64,000 nt of DNA, taken from positions 1,242,501 to 1,306,500 of the forward strand of contig NZ_CP151099.1 of NCBI RefSeq assembly GCF_038096175.1, in the 5' to 3' direction. Below the pieces are notes generated by a model. That model did no database searches. It saw only the letters and a program-made list of their open reading frames with translations, and was not told the DNA's origin. Made by a program: the position numbers and the translations under genes. The DNA is from Nostoc sp. UHCC 0302. GTDB lineage: Bacteria > Cyanobacteriota > Cyanobacteriia > Cyanobacteriales > Nostocaceae. Positions within the stretch are counted from its first letter, which is position 1, and each line of letters opens with the position of its first letter. Below, piece after piece: positions 8,920-17,072 of this stretch.

Positions 8920-9897
8920 CTAAAGTTGATGTGAGGCTAGAAAAGCTTCGACTTCAGCAGCAGTAGGTTGAGAAGCGATCGCTCCTGGTTTAATGGTAGT
9001 CAGCGCCCCAACCGCACTAGCATAGGTGACAATGCGTTTTACTGTTTCTACATCATTCAAGTTTTGAATACTATGCTGACTCAGTTGGTGGATGAAACCA
9101 GCCAGAAAGCTATCTCCTGCACCTGTTGTATCGACTACGGGGATAGAAAACGACGGTAATTTCCCTTCGTTCCCACCCAAACAATAAGCGCAGCCGTTTT
9201 CTCCATCTGTTACTAGCACCCCTTCAATTGAATCCAAGCGGTAAGTAATGGCTCCCGGATCAGCAGTATCAAATAACCATTCAGCTTCTTCTTTGGAAAG
9301 TTTCAGAAAATCGACTTGCTTAAAAGTTTCTTGAATTTTTTGACGAGCGATATTTGGATCTTTCCAAAAGACAGGACGCCAGTTGACATCTAGCACAATT
9401 TTAAGATCGTATCGTTCTGCCAACTTTAGGGCGCAGTGAATTGCCTGCTCACTTTCTGGGTAAGCTAATTCCAAAGTACCCAAAATTAAAAAATCTGCTT
9501 CTTGAAACAGCGAATCTGGCAATTGTTTGGCTTGCAGGCGGGTATCGGCAAATTCTGTAGTGTCATAATTGCCAAATCCAGCAAAAGTGCGATCGCCTGC
9601 TAGATCCCGCGTTACATAAACTTGCCGGGTTGGTGCTGTGGGATGAAGTTGTACTCCTGTTGTATCTACGCCTATTTCTTGTAATAGCTTCACCAGTGCC
9701 TTCCCTGGCTCATCTTCACCAATAGCTCCGATAAATCCTGCTGGTGTTCCTAACTTTACTAAAGCACAGGCTACGTTAGCCGGCGCTCCTCCTGGGTAGG
9801 GAGTCCAAGATTGAACTTCTTCTAGCTTTAGCCCTAATTGATCGGCTAAACAATCGAATAAAACTTCACCAAGACATAAAACACGGGGATTGCTCAT
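8920..9897 (-). CDS. Fructokinase (PfkB-family carbohydrate kinase)
   Basis: The 325-residue protein starts MSNPRVLCLGEVLFD, has PGGAPANVACAL near residue 45 (PfkB signature 1), FIGAIGEDEPG, and the signature 2 DTTGAGDSFLAGF with catalytic base Asp262 in the GAGD anion hole. This set, with the early SWTPYPGGAP, matches fructokinases that make fructose 6-phosphate from fructose, for example from sucrose breakdown; another sugar specificity cannot be ruled out. Its ATG at 9897 is followed by the standard N-terminus. It is monocistronic, with repeat-like DNA upstream. Confidence 0.88.
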   Translation of the reverse strand: MSNPRVLCLGEVLFDCLADQLGLKLEEVQSWTPYPGGAPANVACALVKLGTPAGFIGAIGEDEPGKALVKLLQEIGVDTTGVQLHPTAPTRQVYVTRDLAGDRTFAGFGNYDTTEFADTRLQAKQLPDSLFQEADFLILGTLELAYPESEQAIHCALKLAERYDLKIVLDVNWRPVFWKDPNIARQKIQETFKQVDFLKLSKEEAEWLFDTADPGAITYRLDSIEGVLVTDGENGCAYCLGGNEGKLPSFSIPVVDTTGAGDSFLAGFIHQLSQHSIQNLNDVETVKRIVTYASAVGALTTIKPGAIASQPTAAEVEAFLASHQL

Positions 9898-10358
9898 TTC
9901 ATTTTAGATTTTGAGAGAAGCCTGAGTACCGACTTGTGGCGATTGCGCCAAGCGCAGTGCCATTCGCCTTAGCCTCCGCTAGGAGAAAAAGAAGAGAAGG
10001 CAATCAGAACTTCAAGGATCTGAGATTAAATTTTGCCAGTATAAAATCTACAATGTTATTTGCTAATCTGTCGCCAGTCCTTCATAGAATGAAATAGCAA
10101 TTTTTACTACTTTCCTAACCTCTATATACTCCTAATTACTGGCTCTCTAATGTAAGTAATTACATATATTTTTGTCAAAATATATGTTATATTTAATACT
10201 TGACTTTTATTGAACTTGAGATAACTGCAAATTTGAAATCCAAAGAAAATCTAGACAATAGTATTCCTGTGAACACTTGAAACGCCTACTAACAAAAGAA
10301 TCTTCTAGAATTAGAAAGAGTGATTAAGTACATATACCAAGGGAGGATAGAAAAAGTC
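9898..10358. other. Intergenic region, divergent promoters
   Basis: No gene is seen. Near 9940-9995 is a repeat-like stretch (GCGCCAAGCGCAGTGCC, then CCTCCGCTAGGAG) of a kind scattered in Nostoc-type genomes. The rest is AT-rich and contains a partial palindrome around ATATATTTTTGTCAAAATATAT at 10164-10185. Confidence 0.5.
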
Positions 10359-10622
10359 ATGGCTGCTGGCGAGTCTCAGACCCCTGTAAGTCTGTCAGAC
10401 AGAGAACTGCAAATTATCGACTTAGTGGCCGCTGGCTTAACTAACCAAGAAATTGCAGCAAAACTGGAAATTAGCAAACGTACAGTGGATAACCATATCA
10501 GTAATATACTGACTAAAACCCAGACAGAAAATCGGGTAGCTCTTGTCCGCTGGGCTTTGCAGTGGGGCAAAGTCTGTATGAATGAAGTCAATTGCTGTCT
10601 TCTGCCTAATCAGAACGAGTAA
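10359..10622 (+). CDS. Small LuxR-type DNA-binding regulator, PedR-like
   Basis: The protein (87 residues from the ATG at 10359) is almost only a LuxR/GerE helix-turn-helix: LSDRELQIIDLVAAGLTNQE, then EISKRTVDNHISNIL. It has no receiver domain. It matches in size and design PedR of Synechocystis, a stand-alone LuxR-type regulator whose activity follows photosynthetic electron transport through thioredoxin-sensitive cysteines; here three cysteines (VCMNEVNCC) sit just after the HTH. I chose 10359 because GGGAGG at 10341-10346 lies 12 nt upstream; a GTG at 10320 would add 13 residues. The HTH call is firm, the PedR equivalence is inference. Confidence 0.75.
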   Translation: MAAGESQTPVSLSDRELQIIDLVAAGLTNQEIAAKLEISKRTVDNHISNILTKTQTENRVALVRWALQWGKVCMNEVNCCLLPNQNE

Positions 10623-11188
10623 ACAATTGTTAGTAGCGAAGCAATTGATCTGGTTTGGTAAGCTGACAAGGCAATTTTGAGGTTTACTGATTGTTTTTCT
10701 CCTCACTCTTTATATTTCAGTGCGATCGCCTCTACCAAAATTTCTGCATCCTTTATTCAGTGTGAGTTTACCCAAACAGAGCTAGCTGTCCCTTGAATGA
10801 AAAAACCTAGATCAGAATTCTTCTCAAAATTGAGCAGAACACAACTAGCTGATTTGTTCTGGGTAGAAGCAGTTTTCTTCCATTGGTACAGTTATGTTTA
10901 TAACGCTTCTCGTTTGTACGCAATACCCTCTGACCTTTCTCCTAGAAACAGAAAAGCTAAAAGCCTTACTCCCCTTCCCTACAAGGGAAGGGCTGAGGGT
11001 TAGGTCTGTATTGAACTTAACTACAAACTGCGATATACAAACAACATAGCTGTACCATTGGAAAATTTCCCCTGTACTTAACTGACATTTACCTAATGAT
11101 CAACAAAAATTAGCAACAATCCACTAGTGCAAGCGTTACATTTGAAAGAAATCTATATTGCTCCATAAGCTTAGGGAGCAATGTTCTT
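10623..11188. other. Intergenic region with small dispersed repeat
   Basis: No supported gene is present. An ORF of 68 codons at 10797-11003 ends inside a repeat-like hairpin block (CCCCTTCCCTACAAGGGAAG at 10972) related to the in-frame block in cobG, and it has no ribosome site or recognisable product. AT-rich promoter-like DNA precedes 11189. Confidence 0.5.
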
Positions 11189-11890
11189 ATGAATACTTCT
11201 GCTTCTGCCAAAGGTAGCTTGTCTCCCTTTGACTTTTTAAACTTTGACTTAACGACACTTCTATCTGGGGAAGTTACGAGTTCAGAAACTGCACTTCGGG
11301 ATTTTCCCCAATCCACGCAAGATAGTGAACTACTCAAGCAGCTATCGTTTGTTCCTGGGTTAAAAGAAATTTTGATGGTGCGGCAGGTTCACGCTTTAGA
11401 ACACGCCACTGTTTGGGTTCTCGGTGAATCAAAAAGTGTCTATCCTGCCGCAGGAAAGTCTACTAATATTCAAGTTGATAACGAACTATTAAGTGGTTTA
11501 TCCACCGAACATGGCTTCTACCTCTATGGTGAAGTGAATATTAGTGATTTACGCCGTGCGGTGGCACTCGCGAGACATCGCCTCACCAGTGGAGAATGGG
11601 ATTTAGCTGTGCATCCCCGTTGTGGCACTAACTTATCAGTAGCAATGCTGTTAACAGCTGGACTAGTTGTGGGGGTAAATTTAATACTACCGTTCCGACC
11701 AATTGAGCAACTTATCGGTTTAGGCTTGGCAGCAACGACAGCAGCTGAACTCGCACCTGATTTAGGTTCTCTCGCACAGCGTTACCTAACAACTGCCATA
11801 CCCTTCAACTTAACAATTGAGAATATTACTTTGACTCGCGATGTTTGGGGACGGCAGGGGCATTTTGTGAAAGTGAACTGGCAAGATTAG
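11189..11890 (+). CDS. Conserved cyanobacterial protein, DUF6391-like
   Basis: The 233-residue protein contains the block VRQVHALEHATVWVL, followed by LSTEHGFYLYG, RHRLTSGEWDLAVHPRCGTN and a hydrophobic pair of segments (SVAMLLTAGLVVGVNLILP and IGLGLAATTAAELAP) that could be two membrane helices. The HALEHATV and HPRCGTN motifs recall DUF6391 and could be metal-binding, but no function is established. The N-terminal 55 residues are low in conserved features. Domain naming is from memory and moderate. Confidence 0.65.
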   Translation: MNTSASAKGSLSPFDFLNFDLTTLLSGEVTSSETALRDFPQSTQDSELLKQLSFVPGLKEILMVRQVHALEHATVWVLGESKSVYPAAGKSTNIQVDNELLSGLSTEHGFYLYGEVNISDLRRAVALARHRLTSGEWDLAVHPRCGTNLSVAMLLTAGLVVGVNLILPFRPIEQLIGLGLAATTAAELAPDLGSLAQRYLTTAIPFNLTIENITLTRDVWGRQGHFVKVNWQD

Positions 11891-12310
11891 TTAGAAAAGG
11901 GGAAAATTCTACAATTACCCGACTCTTTCACCTCTCAAGGGTAGGTTATTCTGAGTTGCTTTAGTTGCGGCGAACAACTTTGCCTAGTATGAAAGATTAA
12001 TTAAACTGGGCTAAATAATAGCTATGGTAAATATTTGTAAATATATTTTGGGAATACTAGGTATGGCAACACTGCTTTTCCAGTAATTTAACGTGAGTTG
12101 GATGGGTCATATCATTTCCGTCCATAAAACCTCTCCCTGGTTTTACTACGCAAAACCTGTCCCTCTCCGACTCGGAGAGGGACAGACTTGAACTAAAGTT
12201 CAAGGCAGGGAGAAGTTTGTCAAATTCACATTAATTTGCTGAACTATGGAAGTCTTCCTCCAGCTGGGAAAGTAGCAGTGATAATACCTCAAAGGCAAAG
12301 GATTGAGATT
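11891..12310. other. Intergenic region with foldback repeat
   Basis: A perfect 25-bp palindromic hairpin (GTCCCTCTCCG, 3-nt centre, CGGAGAGGGAC) lies at 12159-12183. It is nested in a wider foldback whose arms are CTCTCCCTG at 12131 and CAGGGAGAAG at 12205. This is a dispersed-repeat type structure rather than a terminator, since no T-tract follows. No gene is seen. Confidence 0.55.
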
Positions 12311-13693
12311 ATGCTCGCTACCAAGAGCATGGAAAATGCGAATGATTTGAGCCTGCAATTAGATTCAACTTTAAAAGAATTACCAGTTTGGGAGGTTGAG
12401 GTTGAGATACATCTTCCTGGTAATACATTAATTAGCCTTTTTGAGCATGAGCATTTACTGCCGGGAATTATCTTGACTAAAAACCAAGATTTTGTGGGAA
12501 TGATTTCACGACAAAGATTTTTTGAGCAGATGAGTCGCCCTTATAGCTTTGAGCTGTTTTCGAGGCGACCGATTGAGAGTCTTTTTAGCTTTATCCAATC
12601 AGAAGTCTTTGTATGTTCTGAGGATATGCTGATTGTAGAAGCAACTCAGGTAGCATTGCAGCGATCGCCTCAACTTGTCTATGAACCAATATTAGTAAAA
12701 ACTAAGTCAAAAAAGTATGGAATAGTTAATTTCCATCAGTTACTTTTAGCTAATTCCCAGGTTCATACTCTCACACTCATAAAACTACAGGACGTCAAGA
12801 AACAATCTCGAATAACTAAGGCAGGGTTTCGTGACCTGCAACATAACTACACTCGACTATTACAAAATGAGAAAATGGCTGCTTTAGGTCAGCTAGTCGC
12901 AGGTATTGCCCATGAAGTAAACAACCCTATCAGCTTTATTGCTGGTAATCTTGTCCATGCTATGGATTATAGTCACGAATTATTAAATCTGATTAGCCTG
13001 TACCAAAAATACTATCCTAATCCGGTAACAGATATTGAAAGTGCGATCGCTAAAAATGAACTGGAGTTTATTATCAGCGATTTACCTAATCTGCTAAATT
13101 CAATGGGGAGTGGTTGCGATCGTATTAAGCAAATTGTTTCTTCTTTACGAAATTTCTCTCGTCTAGATGAGTCTGAAAGAAAAAGTGTTGATATTCATGA
13201 AGGTATTGATAATACTCTACTATTTTTACAAAGTCGGCTCAAAAACCAAATCAAGGTTATCAAAGATTACGCAACCCTTCCTTTAGTTGACTGCTATGCT
13301 GGGTTACTCAATCAGGCATTTATGAATATTCTGGCAAATGCGATTGATGCCTTAGAAGAGCCTGTAGTTAATGGTACAGTTACGCAAAATAAACGACTTA
13401 CTACTGACGTTCCCACAGTTAATATTCGTACCGAGCTGACTCAAGATCGGCAAGTAATAATTCGCATAGTCGATAACGGGCCGGGAATTTCTGAGGATAC
13501 AAAAAAGCGATTGTTTGACCCATTCTTTACCACTAAACCTGTAGGTAAAGGTACTGGATTGGGATTATCTATCTGCTATCAAATTATTGTTGAAAAACAC
13601 GGTGGACAGATACATTGTGTATCTACTCCCGGACAAGGAGCCGAGTTCATTATTAAAATTCCACTGACTTTGCCTGCTTTCCCTGATTGCTGA
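12311..13693 (+). CDS. Sensor histidine kinase with CBS-like N-terminal input domain
   Basis: The C-terminal half is a complete kinase: H-box LGQLVAGIAHEVNNP with His201 (numbering from 12311), N-box NQAFMNILANAIDAL, G1 VDNGPGI, F-box FDPFFTTKP and G2 GTGLGLSI. The N-terminal 150 residues contain two half-similar blocks, LLPGIILTKNQDFVGMIS and YEPILVKTKSKKYGIVNF, which resemble a pair of CBS-type motifs without transmembrane segments, so input is probably a cytoplasmic ligand or partner. No response regulator is adjacent. I chose the ATG at 12311 behind AAAGG; a TTG at 12236 adds 25 residues. Confidence 0.85.
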   Translation: MLATKSMENANDLSLQLDSTLKELPVWEVEVEIHLPGNTLISLFEHEHLLPGIILTKNQDFVGMISRQRFFEQMSRPYSFELFSRRPIESLFSFIQSEVFVCSEDMLIVEATQVALQRSPQLVYEPILVKTKSKKYGIVNFHQLLLANSQVHTLTLIKLQDVKKQSRITKAGFRDLQHNYTRLLQNEKMAALGQLVAGIAHEVNNPISFIAGNLVHAMDYSHELLNLISLYQKYYPNPVTDIESAIAKNELEFIISDLPNLLNSMGSGCDRIKQIVSSLRNFSRLDESERKSVDIHEGIDNTLLFLQSRLKNQIKVIKDYATLPLVDCYAGLLNQAFMNILANAIDALEEPVVNGTVTQNKRLTTDVPTVNIRTELTQDRQVIIRIVDNGPGISEDTKKRLFDPFFTTKPVGKGTGLGLSICYQIIVEKHGGQIHCVSTPGQGAEFIIKIPLTLPAFPDC

Positions 13694-13701
13694 AATGGTA
13701 T

Positions 13702-13741
13702 AATACTAATTTGTAATTCGTAATTTGTAATTCGTAATTAA
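13702..13741. repeat. Short tandem repeat, TAATTTGTAATTCG unit
   Basis: Just after the kinase stop codon the unit TAATTTGTAATTCG is repeated about two and a half times with small changes. It is a typical AT-rich short tandem repeat of filamentous cyanobacteria. Confidence 0.6.
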
Positions 13742-13859
13742 AATACAAAATAATGCTTAATCCGAGCAGTTTGCATAACTATTATATGTTACTTAAACAA
13801 AGCATTATTATCATTTTGGTATAATAATCTACTTCTAATTTCTTCAAAAAAATTGTGTA

Positions 13860-14855
13860 ATGAGAAAGCTTTACTTCCTACTCCCTGGGACAGATAGCAA
13901 ATTTGCCTGTGGTGGTTTATTTGCAGAGTTAAAAACACTTAATTTTGTTCAACAGTTCCGTAGTGCTGAGGTTGTAACTTACCGTCAACGAGAAAAAGGT
14001 AAACTTTTTATTAATGATTTGCTCAATGATCAAAATTTAGATGATGTAATTTTTGTCATTAGCTGGGGATTTCATATCGCTGAACTTGCTGCCAAGCTGA
14101 AGCAATACAATGTGGTTTATCATGCCCATAGTGCGGGTTACAAATTTAGTTTACCTGCGAGTATTCCTGTTATTACTGTCAGCCGCAATACAATGGGATA
14201 TTGGGGGCAAAAATCACCTAACTCTCTAATCTATTATTTACCAAATCAAATTTCTGATGAATTTAAAAATTTACATCTTGAGCGGGATATAGATGTTTTA
14301 GTTCAGGCACGGAAATCTTCTGAGTATTTAATGCAAGAATTGATTCCGGCATTGCAAAAGCATTGTAAAGTATTGGTCGTTGATTCCTATGTAGAGGATA
14401 TAGCCGGATTATTTAATCGGGCTAAGGTTTATCTGTATGACTCTGCGGAGTACTGGGCGCAGCAGGGTGTTAGTGAAGGGTTTGGTTTGCAACCAATGGA
14501 AGCTCTGGCTTGTGGATGTCAAGTTTTTTCTAGTGTCAATGGAGGACTATCTGATTACTTAGATCCTGGATTTAATTGCTATAAAATTGCCGGATATTCT
14601 TTAGAATATGATGTTAAACGTATTTTGAAGGTGCTGGAATCTCCAAGAGCGATCGCTTTGTCTGAGGAAGTTTTATCTGAGTATCGCAGTGAAAATATTA
14701 TTAAACGTTTTCAAGTAATTTTGGATGAGCTAGATGAGTTTTTTGACCATAAAATGCATCATCCATCTAATATTAAAAGTTTGACTAAAATACGTGCAGT
14801 AAAATTATTTACACATAAGATATACAGTAAGCTGAAGAAGAAATACTTTCGGTAA
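13860..14855 (+). CDS. Glycosyltransferase (GT4-like, GT-B fold)
   Basis: The 331-residue protein shows the diagnostic C-terminal motif of GT4-type enzymes, EGFGLQPMEALACGCQVFSS followed by NGGLSDYLDPG, where the E(x7)E pair contacts the sugar nucleotide. The N-terminal Rossmann half contains FVISWGFHIAELAAKLKQ and VVYHAHSAG. Such enzymes transfer a sugar from a nucleotide donor to a polysaccharide, lipid or small acceptor; donor and acceptor are unknown. The last 45 residues are basic (KLKKKYF) and may be a peripheral membrane contact. It is flanked by signalling genes and has no sugar-pathway neighbour. Confidence 0.8.
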   Translation: MRKLYFLLPGTDSKFACGGLFAELKTLNFVQQFRSAEVVTYRQREKGKLFINDLLNDQNLDDVIFVISWGFHIAELAAKLKQYNVVYHAHSAGYKFSLPASIPVITVSRNTMGYWGQKSPNSLIYYLPNQISDEFKNLHLERDIDVLVQARKSSEYLMQELIPALQKHCKVLVVDSYVEDIAGLFNRAKVYLYDSAEYWAQQGVSEGFGLQPMEALACGCQVFSSVNGGLSDYLDPGFNCYKIAGYSLEYDVKRILKVLESPRAIALSEEVLSEYRSENIIKRFQVILDELDEFFDHKMHHPSNIKSLTKIRAVKLFTHKIYSKLKKKYFR

Positions 14856-15094
14856 CATTTGGCAAGGGTTTACATTTAACTGTGGAATGGGATCTCATGT
14901 ATCGCGATTGGTAGAAACCTCTCCTCTGTGCGAAATATCAGGGTTTCTACAGCATAAAACTATCTAGAATCTGCAAATGAGCTTTGACACTAAGTTTACA
15001 TATCGGATTCTATCCTTTACACAGTCTCTCAAGATAATGACTATCCTTGAATAGAAGGGAATCAAAGAAAACGTAAATTGCCAGCAGGTGTCAA

Positions 15095-16285
15095 ATGCTG
15101 CAAGCAGATCAGATATTACAAGACCGTTATCATATCCAACGTCAACTCGGCTACAACGGAATTCGCCAAACTTGGCTAGCAAGAGATTTACAAGCTGCGG
15201 ATAAAGAAAATTCGTTAGTTGTGGTCAAACTCCTGGCTTTTGGCGGTACTGTACAGTGGGATGACCTGAAACTCTTTGAGAGAGAAGCACAGATTCTCAA
15301 ACAGCTAAATCATCCGCGCATTCCTGAGTATATTGATTATTTTTGTATTGATGACCGTACACTCTGGTTTTGCTTAGTGCAAGAGTATATTCCTGGTGAG
15401 TCTCTCAAGGAAAAACTTGTTATTGGCGAAAGGTTTACAGAAAAACGAGCGAAAAAAATTGCTGTAGAGGTTTTAAATATTCTCACCCATCTACATGAGT
15501 TGAATCCAGGGGTATTGCATCGAGATATTAAACCGAGTAATTTAATCTGGGGCGAAGATAATCATATATATTTAGTTGATTTTGGCGCAGTTCAAGATAA
15601 AGCTGCAAAAGAAGGTGTTACTTTTACTGTCGTCGGTACTTATGGTTACGCCCCAATGGAACAATTTGGAGGTCGAGCTGTTGCGGCATCGGATCTTTAT
15701 GCACTAGGGGCAACTTTGATTCATCTGTTAACTGGTGTTTGCCCAGCTGATTTACCCCAGCAAGATTTACGGCTGCAATTTACTAACCGAGTGAACCTGA
15801 GTCCGAGTTTTGTCAGTTGGCTAGAAAAATTGACAGAACCCGCGCCAGAGCAACGCTTTACTAACGCCCGTCAAGCGTTGAATGCTCTCCAATCTGGTTT
15901 AGCTGTTAAACCTGCTAAAAATCGGCTTTTGCCAGTAAAAGAATTTATTAACAATTCTGGTTGCGGCATCAATAATTACACTGAAACCGTGCCAGAAGAA
16001 ATTCTTGGCTGGAATTGGGGCGCATTTCTGCTGCCTTGGATGTGGCTGTGGACTAATCAAGTCTGGTTTGGATTATTTTGCTTTGTACCCCAAATTGGTT
16101 GGGTAATGGCGATCGCTCTCGGTGCGAAAGGCAATGAATGGGCTTGGAAAAGTAGAGAGTGGCGCAGCATTGAACACTTCAAAGCCCATCAAAGAGGCTG
16201 GGCGATCGCTGGAGTTCTAATTGGCGCACCCATTAGTATCGTCTTCTGGGCATGGGCGATCATGTTTCTCAAATCTGCGTTCTAG
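15095..16285 (+). CDS. Membrane-anchored serine/threonine protein kinase
   Basis: Residues 1-270 form a Hanks-type kinase: YHIQRQLG glycine-loop region, VVKLL with the ATP lysine, HRDIKPSN with catalytic Asp144, VDFGA as the DFG motif, and APMEQFGG in the APE region. After a linker the C-terminus has WGAFLLPWMWLWTNQVWFGLF, FVPQIGWVMAIALGAKG and a final helix (WAIAGVLIGAPISIVFWAW, cited by part), so it is anchored in the membrane by about three helices. The glycine loop is atypical (LGYNGIRQT), seen in cyanobacterial SpkA/B-like kinases. The substrate is unknown. Confidence 0.9.
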   Translation: MLQADQILQDRYHIQRQLGYNGIRQTWLARDLQAADKENSLVVVKLLAFGGTVQWDDLKLFEREAQILKQLNHPRIPEYIDYFCIDDRTLWFCLVQEYIPGESLKEKLVIGERFTEKRAKKIAVEVLNILTHLHELNPGVLHRDIKPSNLIWGEDNHIYLVDFGAVQDKAAKEGVTFTVVGTYGYAPMEQFGGRAVAASDLYALGATLIHLLTGVCPADLPQQDLRLQFTNRVNLSPSFVSWLEKLTEPAPEQRFTNARQALNALQSGLAVKPAKNRLLPVKEFINNSGCGINNYTETVPEEILGWNWGAFLLPWMWLWTNQVWFGLFCFVPQIGWVMAIALGAKGNEWAWKSREWRSIEHFKAHQRGWAIAGVLIGAPISIVFWAWAIMFLKSAF

Positions 16286-16366
16286 GAGGAGAGACGCGAT
16301 GAATCGCGTCTGTACAAGACCTAAGAGACGCGATTCATCGCGTCTCTTAGGTCTTTCTCCCTGCTC
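16286..16366. repeat. Dispersed palindromic repeat (AGACGCGATTCATCGCGTCT type)
   Basis: GAGACGCGATGAATCGCGTC is followed after a short spacer by its near-inverse AGACGCGATTCATCGCGTCT, giving nested hairpins between the kinase stop and the msrA stop. The same 20-bp palindrome occurs at 25422, 49052-49167 (three times) and 57309, and in altered form inside the MITE at 31369. It may act as a terminator for both convergent genes. Confidence 0.75.
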
Positions 16367-16374
16367 CCTACTCC

Positions 16375-17043
16375 CTACCCATTCACTGGCGATTCAACTA
16401 CGCCCACAGGACAAGCAACGTTTGTCCCTCCTAAACCACAATATCCATTGGGATTTTTGGCTAGATATTGTTGATGGTAAGCTTCTGCGTAGTAGAACTC
16501 AGGAGCATCTAGAATTTCTGTGGTAATTTTGCCATACCCTGCGCCGTTAAGTGCTTGCTGATAAGCTTCCTGCGAGGCTTCTGCTAGCTGCTTTTGATTC
16601 TCAGAATATACATAAATTCCCGAACGATACTGAGTGCCAGCATCATTACCTTGACGCATTCCTTGGGTGGGGTTATGGCTTTCCCAGAAGACTTTCAGCA
16701 GTTCGGCATAACTAATCACTTTCGGGTCAAATACAACTAATACGACTTCATTATGACCAGTTCGCCCACTGCATACCTCTTCATAGGTGGGGTTGGGTGT
16801 GAAGCCAGCAGCATAACCCACCGCGGTGCTGTAAACTCCGTTTTGTTGCCAGAATTTGCGTTCTGCACCCCAAAAACAACCTAAACCAAATAACGCCTTT
16901 TCTAATCCATCGGGAAAAGGAGGTTGCAGGGGATTACCGTTAACATAATGATGAGCGGGTACTTTTAGAGACTCTGCTCTTCCTGGTAACGCTTCTTCAC
17001 GAGTAGGCATAACCTGCTTTTTGCCAAATCCGAATAGTCCCAT
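16375..17043 (-). CDS. msrA: Peptide methionine sulfoxide reductase MsrA
   Basis: The 222-residue protein has the MsrA active site [12 protein letters not shown] (nucleophilic Cys56), [25 protein letters not shown] and GTQYRSGIY. It reduces methionine-S-sulfoxide in proteins and free Met using thioredoxin. The N-terminal 40 residues (before PPFPDG) are an extension usual in plant and cyanobacterial MsrA. The last segment [12 protein letters not shown] supplies a resolving cysteine. The ATG at 17043 is the first in frame. Confidence 0.95.
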   Translation of the reverse strand: MGLFGFGKKQVMPTREEALPGRAESLKVPAHHYVNGNPLQPPFPDGLEKALFGLGCFWGAERKFWQQNGVYSTAVGYAAGFTPNPTYEEVCSGRTGHNEVVLVVFDPKVISYAELLKVFWESHNPTQGMRQGNDAGTQYRSGIYVYSENQKQLAEASQEAYQQALNGAGYGKITTEILDAPEFYYAEAYHQQYLAKNPNGYCGLGGTNVACPVGVVESPVNG

Positions 17044-17072
17044 TGATTTTGACTCTGATATATATCTTTACC

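Noticed and set aside
10797-11003. 68-codon ORF
   Set aside because: It ends in repeat DNA, has no ribosome site and no recognisable product.
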